Made by a program: the position numbers and the translations under genes
NCBI GenBank assembly: GCA_963966275.1
Contig: CAWZYQ010000018.1
Coordinates: 1-37,891 of the forward strand
Length of the DNA stretch: 37,891 bases
Source: UBA10427 sp003500135
GTDB taxonomy: Bacteria > Bacteroidota > Bacteroidia > Cytophagales > Cyclobacteriaceae
Direction: 5' to 3'
Shown: in pieces, positions 33,688 through 37,891 of the stretch
Position numbering within the stretch: position 1 is the stretch's first letter
Layout: each line of letters begins with the position of its first letter
Notes under the pieces: model-generated
The model's input: only the letters and a program-made list of their open reading frames with translations
What the model was told of the DNA's origin: nothing
The model's database searches: none

Positions 33688-35379
33688 TCACCTTATTTTG
33701 ACGGCCACCCAGTAGGGCCTATCCATGTTGGCGAAATTCTTTTGATAAACATCCCCATAACCAACAGGTATTAAATTTTCTTTTGGGGCGCCCATTTTGA
33801 TAAGCTTTTCAACAATGGCATCGGCTTGTTTTTGAGTACGATCGTTGTGATAAGTGTAATTGAGTTTGTACATGTCCCACAGCGCTGAGTCCTGTTGAAG
33901 GAAATGGAATCCTGCCAACAACAGAGAATCCTTTGCGGCTTGCTTTTGAGCATAAATATCCAGGCTGTCAGTATCTGCCTGGTTTTCGATAAGGGCTGAA
34001 ACCGGGATGTTCTGAAACAAGGTGTCAACAGTGGTTTCAGTAAGTTCGGGTCGCGGTATGCTATCCATTTTAACCGTATCCATATATACCCCAATTTCCA
34101 AAGTGGCATTTCGGTTATTTTGCATAAACCGTGAAAGCCTTCGCATTCCAATCTCCGAAAGATCGGAAAGCTGACTGGATTGTGGTTCAAAAACGATGGA
34201 TCTTAATACCATTTCTGAACCAAAACCTGCCCTTTCCAAAATGATGTCTGTCTCAGTTTTTTCTGATTTTTCAAGATTTGACAGATCGAGCATTTCAGCA
34301 TAATAGGTATATCCGGGTTTTTTCGGGAAAATGGAAAAATCGTACACCTTTCCTCCAGCAAGATTGATGAAATATGAGTTGTCCTTACTGTTAAATGTTG
34401 CTTTAGAAATAACCTCCTGGTTCTCTGCATCATATGCGAGCATCATCAAATCTTCAGGAGTAAGGCCCGGAGGTAAGCTGATTTGGCCGGTTAACATTCG
34501 TACATCTTTTGGTTGCAGGCTTTCAGGGATAAGAGCCTTAAATATGTTGAATTGACCTTTGTATTTCTCATGATAATAAACCACATCCCCTCTTGCCGGA
34601 ACACTTATGTACTCATCATTTTTTTCCGTATTTAAAAACTCATAGGGTACAGGTTTGGACCAGAGACCATTCTCGTAACGGGTCAGGTACAGATCGAGTT
34701 TCCCTTTGCCACCTGCTTTATCTGAAGCATACACCAGGGCCTGGTTATCGATCATAATCCTTGGGGTAACACAATTGCCTTCATTAATGTAAGCCGGCAA
34801 CTCAATAGGATCGTTCCAGTAATCGTCTCGTTTTCGGGTAGCCATGAATATTTTACATCCCGATTTTTCATTGATATCCATGCTGCTACATCGCATGAAA
34901 TAAATGGTGTTGTTGTCCGGTGACAAGCAAGGGTTGCCTTCATTGCCCATGCTATTGAGTGGTTTTCCCGGGTTGATGGGGTTTGACCAGCCATTTCCCT
35001 GCTTTTTGCTGAACCATATATCAAACTTACCAATGCCATTGGCCCTCTGTGAGGCAAAAACAAGGCGCTGTCCGTCATAACTTACATTATGGCTACCAAA
35101 AAAATCGAGGCGTTTCTTGTAAAAAAGTTCAAAATGCTTGGCTTCCTCCCAGCTTTCAGGCCCGCTTTTATGGGAATAAACCAGTTCGAAATGCCCGGTG
35201 CTGGTATAATTGGACATAAAGATCATATACATGCCATCTGCTGTCAAAGTGGGAAAAATATGCGACTTGTTGGTCACATTGATGTACCTCGATATGGGTT
35301 TTTTAACAACACTCTGAGCCATCATACGATGGCTGATTCCAAAAAGAATCAGAAGAAATGTAGGTAAGATATATTTCAT
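33688..35379 (-). CDS. PD40 beta-propeller / OmpA-like envelope protein
   Basis: This 563-residue exported protein has a signal peptide (MKYILPTFLLILFGISHRMMAQ). PD40/WD40-like repeats follow (~40-260): HIFPTLTADGMYMIFMSN, SYDGQRLVFASQRANG, CLSPDNNTIYFMR and MIDNQALVYASDKAGG. A middle beta domain (~290-375) precedes an OmpA C-terminal peptidoglycan-binding domain (~385-563). That domain shows SIVFEPQSSQL, RRLSRFMQNNRNATLEIGVYMDT and RTQKQADAIVEKLIKMGAPKENLIPVGYGD, with an insert of ~90 residues between the halves. This layout is common in Bacteroidota and is shared with T9SS/gliding accessory proteins such as PorE-like. It probably bridges peptidoglycan and outer-membrane partners. It lies just upstream of the cyclase gene on the same strand. 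Confidence 0.9.
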   Translation of the reverse strand: MKYILPTFLLILFGISHRMMAQSVVKKPISRYINVTNKSHIFPTLTADGMYMIFMSNYTSTGHFELVYSHKSGPESWEEAKHFELFYKKRLDFFGSHNVSYDGQRLVFASQRANGIGKFDIWFSKKQGNGWSNPINPGKPLNSMGNEGNPCLSPDNNTIYFMRCSSMDINEKSGCKIFMATRKRDDYWNDPIELPAYINEGNCVTPRIMIDNQALVYASDKAGGKGKLDLYLTRYENGLWSKPVPYEFLNTEKNDEYISVPARGDVVYYHEKYKGQFNIFKALIPESLQPKDVRMLTGQISLPPGLTPEDLMMLAYDAENQEVISKATFNSKDNSYFINLAGGKVYDFSIFPKKPGYTYYAEMLDLSNLEKSEKTETDIILERAGFGSEMVLRSIVFEPQSSQLSDLSEIGMRRLSRFMQNNRNATLEIGVYMDTVKMDSIPRPELTETTVDTLFQNIPVSALIENQADTDSLDIYAQKQAAKDSLLLAGFHFLQQDSALWDMYKLNYTYHNDRTQKQADAIVEKLIKMGAPKENLIPVGYGDVYQKNFANMDRPYWVAVKIR

Positions 35380-35391
35380 GGCGATTGGTAT

Positions 35392-36903
35392 TTACCAAAC
35401 AATATAAAAAACAGTGCCGGAATAGTTGAGATTGAGGCAAAATTTTTGTCCGACAGCCTTAATGCGTAGTTGTGCTTTTACATGCCCGGGATCAATTTTA
35501 TAAGCTTGTTGATGGTACTTTCGTGCCACTCTTCCGTTGCCTTTGCGCATGTATAAATCGCCTAGGTCTATATGGGTTTGTATGTTTTCTGGAAAGTCAG
35601 TATTGCCATAAAGTAATTATTGTTCTGCTGTATCAATATCGCGATGTTCATACCAGATGAATGGGGCAAGATTTCGAAGTTCATCATCCGAGTAGTTGAT
35701 TTGTTCAAAATTATTGCCATGAATTTGCCTGTAATCATTTATCATTGACCCGGCGCCTTTGCTTTTGTATTGTTCATATAGTCGTTTATCCATCCTGGCA
35801 GCGGGCCACTGTATACCCACATCTCGCGATATTCGCACCAAATTATCGGCGATTGCATCTAAATCTGTACTACCAAGGTTGCGCTACAGAATCACGGTTT
35901 GATCATTTTTGGTACAGTATCGTAACAAACTGCTAAAACCATTGATACGTCCACCATGATAGATAATATTTTCACCTTTAGTATTATTGATAAACCAACC
36001 ACACGCAGCGCCACCTTTTTTTGATTCAAGCATTTCATTAGTTAGTGGTTCGTTCAGAAGGCCATAAGCTTTTATATTTTGTGTCCAATCAAACAGATCG
36101 CCGGCTGTGCTATATAACGAGGCTGCTGAAAATGGGATAGATGGATCAATAAATTCAGTGGGAAAGGGGCCTTTTAGTGACTGGTCATAGCCATAAGCAA
36201 TATTTTCATATAAGGTATGGTCAACGGGATAGAAGGTGCCATTGAGTTTTAAGGTATCCAGGATGTGATCTCTTAATACAGTTTGAAAAGGCTGATCACT
36301 AACCCTTTCCAAAACCACCCCTATCAAGATGTACCTTAAATTGGTGTATCCAACACATTTTCCGGGGACATGGACTATTTTGATCGCACTAATTTTTTCA
36401 ACCCACTCATTTGCGGTAAGTTTTACGTTACTAAAATCGCCACTGTAGGTTGCCGACCGGGTGTGACGGAGTCATCCGGAGGTGTGATTAAGCAAATGCC
36501 GGATTTCTATCTGTTCGGTTCCGTTTTGATAGAGTTCCGGAATAAAATTAATTACTTTATCATCAAGATTGATTATGCCTTTTTGATCCTTTAAAAAGGT
36601 GGGATAAGCTGTAAAGGACTTGGTAAGTGAACCTATTTTAAAACGCGTAATTATGGTATTTTTTACCTTCCATTCATGGTTGGCCATTCCATAAGCCTTT
36701 TGAAATAGAATCGAATCACCTTTAGCCAATAGCGCCACTCCACTGGATTTATCAAAACCTGAATAGGCCTGCATAAGTGAATCGTAGAGCGAAATTGAAA
36801 GGGTCTCTGCCGGTTTTTGGCGGTCTGAGTTTGATCCATTTTGATTACACGCAACTATTGAAATAATTAAAACAGTAATGAGTGCACCTCCTAGATCCTC
36901 CAT
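35392..36903 (-). pseudogene. Serine beta-lactamase-like hydrolase with TPR tail, broken by three in-frame stops
   Basis: One continuous minus-strand frame of 504 codons encodes a class C beta-lactamase/PBP-like lipoprotein but contains TGA (36472-36474), TAG (35884-35886) and TAA (35617-35619), with no frameshift. The start MEDLGG leads to a lipobox ending IVAC. Motif 1 is GSLTKSF (S-x-x-K), motif 2 is GYTN (Y-x-N) in the segment between the open frames, and motif 3 is YHGGRINGF. The parts HLLNHTSG-stop-LRH and NDQTVIL-stop-RNLGSTD read smoothly across the stops. After the last stop the frame encodes TPR-like FPENIQTHIDLGDLYMRKG and ARKYHQQAYKIDPGHVKAQL, as in many Bacteroidota serine hydrolases. 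All catalytic motifs survive, so decay seems recent. Sequencing error or readthrough are less likely explanations. Confidence 0.85.
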
Positions 36904-36954
36904 GACATAAAAATAGTTGGCTTACTTATGATAATGGAGGAAGGGTAATATTTT

Positions 36955-37608
36955 TCAGGATTTTAAATACAAATTTATCTGCTCGGATATTTCTTTGGCG
37001 CGGTTGAGTACCATCAGGTGAGTGCCATCAACTATGGCAATAGTTTTGTTGTCATTTTTAGGGAATGGGATGAGATGGTCTTTTGTGCCGTGTAATCGAA
37101 GGGCAGGTACGGGTTTTTGAGGGGCTTTCCATTTCAGGATTTGTCTAATGGCCCATTTGGCAAATCTTGTATCCGTTTTGCCCATTATTTTTTTTAAAAG
37201 TTCCTTTTGTCTTTGCGATGAAACACCAAATGCCCAGGCCAAAATGGGGTGGTATTGATTAAGTAACTTTTCCGGAATCAATTTATACAGTTTCAGTGAG
37301 CCAAAAATACGGTAGATAAGGGGGAATTCTTTTGTGTTTCTTATGGAAGAAATCAGAATACACTTGTCTACTTTTTTCACGGAAGCAATGGACTGAGCAA
37401 CAGCGCCTCCAAAAGAAACCCCCATAAGCATAACAGGGCCAGAAAAATCCATTTCTTTGGTCATGCGGCTGCAATAATTTTCAAAGGATTCATTTGGCAA
37501 TACAGGTTTCCAATCGACAGGAATCAACTCGGCATCAATCCGCAAATTTTTGAAAGCAATAAAATCAGCGCCTAACCCACTGAAGCAATATATTTTTAGC
37601 TGGCTCAT
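36955..37608 (-). CDS. Alpha/beta hydrolase
   Basis: This 217-residue cytoplasmic protein has a small alpha/beta-hydrolase fold. The nucleophile elbow is MGVSFGGAVAQS (62-73; Ser65). The acid is in LRLHGTKDHLIPFP and the His in VDGTHLMVLNRAKEI near the C-terminus. The short oxyanion region CFSGLGAD (8-15) is complete, so the length is normal for small esterase-like members. It overlaps the upstream L,D-transpeptidase gene by 3 bases (ATGA), implying translational coupling. Substrate unknown; an esterase or thioesterase activity is likely. Confidence 0.88.
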   Translation of the reverse strand: MSQLKIYCFSGLGADFIAFKNLRIDAELIPVDWKPVLPNESFENYCSRMTKEMDFSGPVMLMGVSFGGAVAQSIASVKKVDKCILISSIRNTKEFPLIYRIFGSLKLYKLIPEKLLNQYHPILAWAFGVSSQRQKELLKKIMGKTDTRFAKWAIRQILKWKAPQKPVPALRLHGTKDHLIPFPKNDNKTIAIVDGTHLMVLNRAKEISEQINLYLKS

Positions 37609-37889
37609 GGAGTGATTTCAATTATTATTTTCTCCGTAATACAGGGGTAAAGATCGTTTATGCCTGCATTCGTCATCGAAATACAACCCAATGTCCAATT
37701 AATTTTTAACGGTATGGCAAATTCATAACCTTCGGGTACTCCATGAATACCAATTTCACCACCTATTTTAGCGTTTTCCGGAATTTCTCCTTTCCCTTTG
37801 GCCTCACGATGTTTCTTCCGTGATTCTTCGGTTGGGTAATTAAGCCATACAAATTTTGACCAATCCTTGTGTGGGTATTTTGCACGGAC
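37605..37889 (-). CDS. L,D-transpeptidase (YkuD), C-terminal part, runs off the window
   Basis: The final 94 residues of a YkuD-fold protein are readable from the right edge: YPHKDWSKFVWLNYPT, then GGEIGIHGVPEGYEF and the catalytic NWTLGCISMTNAGINDLYP, with Cys in GCISMTN and His in IHGVP. Such enzymes form 3-3 cross-links in peptidoglycan or attach proteins to it in the periplasm. The 5' part, including any signal peptide, lies beyond the window. The stop overlaps the start of the alpha/beta hydrolase gene. Confidence 0.9.
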   Translation of the reverse strand, partial: VRAKYPHKDWSKFVWLNYPTEESRKKHREAKGKGEIPENAKIGGEIGIHGVPEGYEFAIPLKINWTLGCISMTNAGINDLYPCITEKIIIEITP

Positions 37890-37891
37890 TT

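Noticed and set aside
36328..36474. Frameshift between the two halves of the serine hydrolase
   Set aside because: Reading through the TGA at 36472-36474 in the same frame gives family-like sequence up to the next open part, so no shift is needed.
35384..36903. Stop-codon recoding (selenocysteine or readthrough) in the hydrolase frame
   Set aside because: Three different stop codons are involved and no selenocysteine-insertion-like hairpin was noticed next to the TGA; ordinary decay is simpler.
1..37891. CRISPR array, tRNA or rRNA genes
   Set aside because: No spaced direct repeats, cloverleaf-like conserved arms or rRNA sequence were recognised on either strand, although this was done by eye.

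Overview
The window reads as chromosomal DNA from a marine-type member of the Bacteroidota, probably Cytophagales. The evidence is a type IX secretion (T9SS) C-terminal sorting domain on a large PKD-repeat protein, a PD40-OmpA protein, several -7 boxes of the Bacteroidota form TAnnTTTG, few Shine-Dalgarno sequences, and moderate to low GC. No tRNA, rRNA, CRISPR array, integrase or transposase was seen. The genus assignment is inference.

Layout. (1) 1-2.8 kb: the 3' end of cyanophycinase, a translationally coupled YfcC/DcuC-type transporter, and a convergent isoaspartyl peptidase. Together these look like a cyanophycin/isoaspartyl-dipeptide use cassette. (2) 3.2-5.0 kb: SlyD-like FKBP isomerase, a small lipoprotein and a 1-Cys peroxiredoxin, with a strong bidirectional terminator between the last two. 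(3) 5.0-5.25 kb: a short non-coding stretch full of inverted repeats. (4) 5.2-8.8 kb: a 1191-residue secreted PKD/T9SS protein. (5) 8.9-22.7 kb: a surface-polysaccharide locus using the ABC-transporter export route. It holds a sulfotransferase, Wzm, Wzt with a C-terminal glycan-binding-type extension, a hexapeptide acyltransferase, an FkbM methyltransferase, about six glycosyltransferases, an asparagine-synthetase-like protein without a catalytic N-terminal Cys, and a Zn-finger SAM methyltransferase on the opposite strand. Most of this block is strikingly AT-rich, except wzm and the ATPase half of wzt, so the locus looks mosaic. No Wzx/Wzy or nucleotide-sugar synthesis genes are present, so precursors must be made elsewhere.

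(6) 22.8-33.6 kb: housekeeping genes. These are a SNF2 helicase with two SWIM fingers, hemE, a RidA protein, a small membrane protein, gltX with a tiny charged partner ORF, an isoprenylcysteine-methyltransferase-like membrane protein, a saccharopine-dehydrogenase-like enzyme, and a membrane class III nucleotide cyclase with altered substrate residues. (7) 33.7-37.9 kb: a PD40-OmpA protein, a serine beta-lactamase-like hydrolase gene broken by three in-frame stop codons and no frameshift, an alpha/beta hydrolase, and the 3' part of an L,D-transpeptidase gene that runs off the window.

The most notable items are the glycan export locus (composition break inside wzt; amide-synthetase-like enzyme of unknown substrate), the divergent cyclase, the nonsense-only pseudogene, and the inverted-repeat element next to the T9SS gene. 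I did not find a system I could call wholly new. All compositional statements come from hand counts of a few lines, not from a computed profile.
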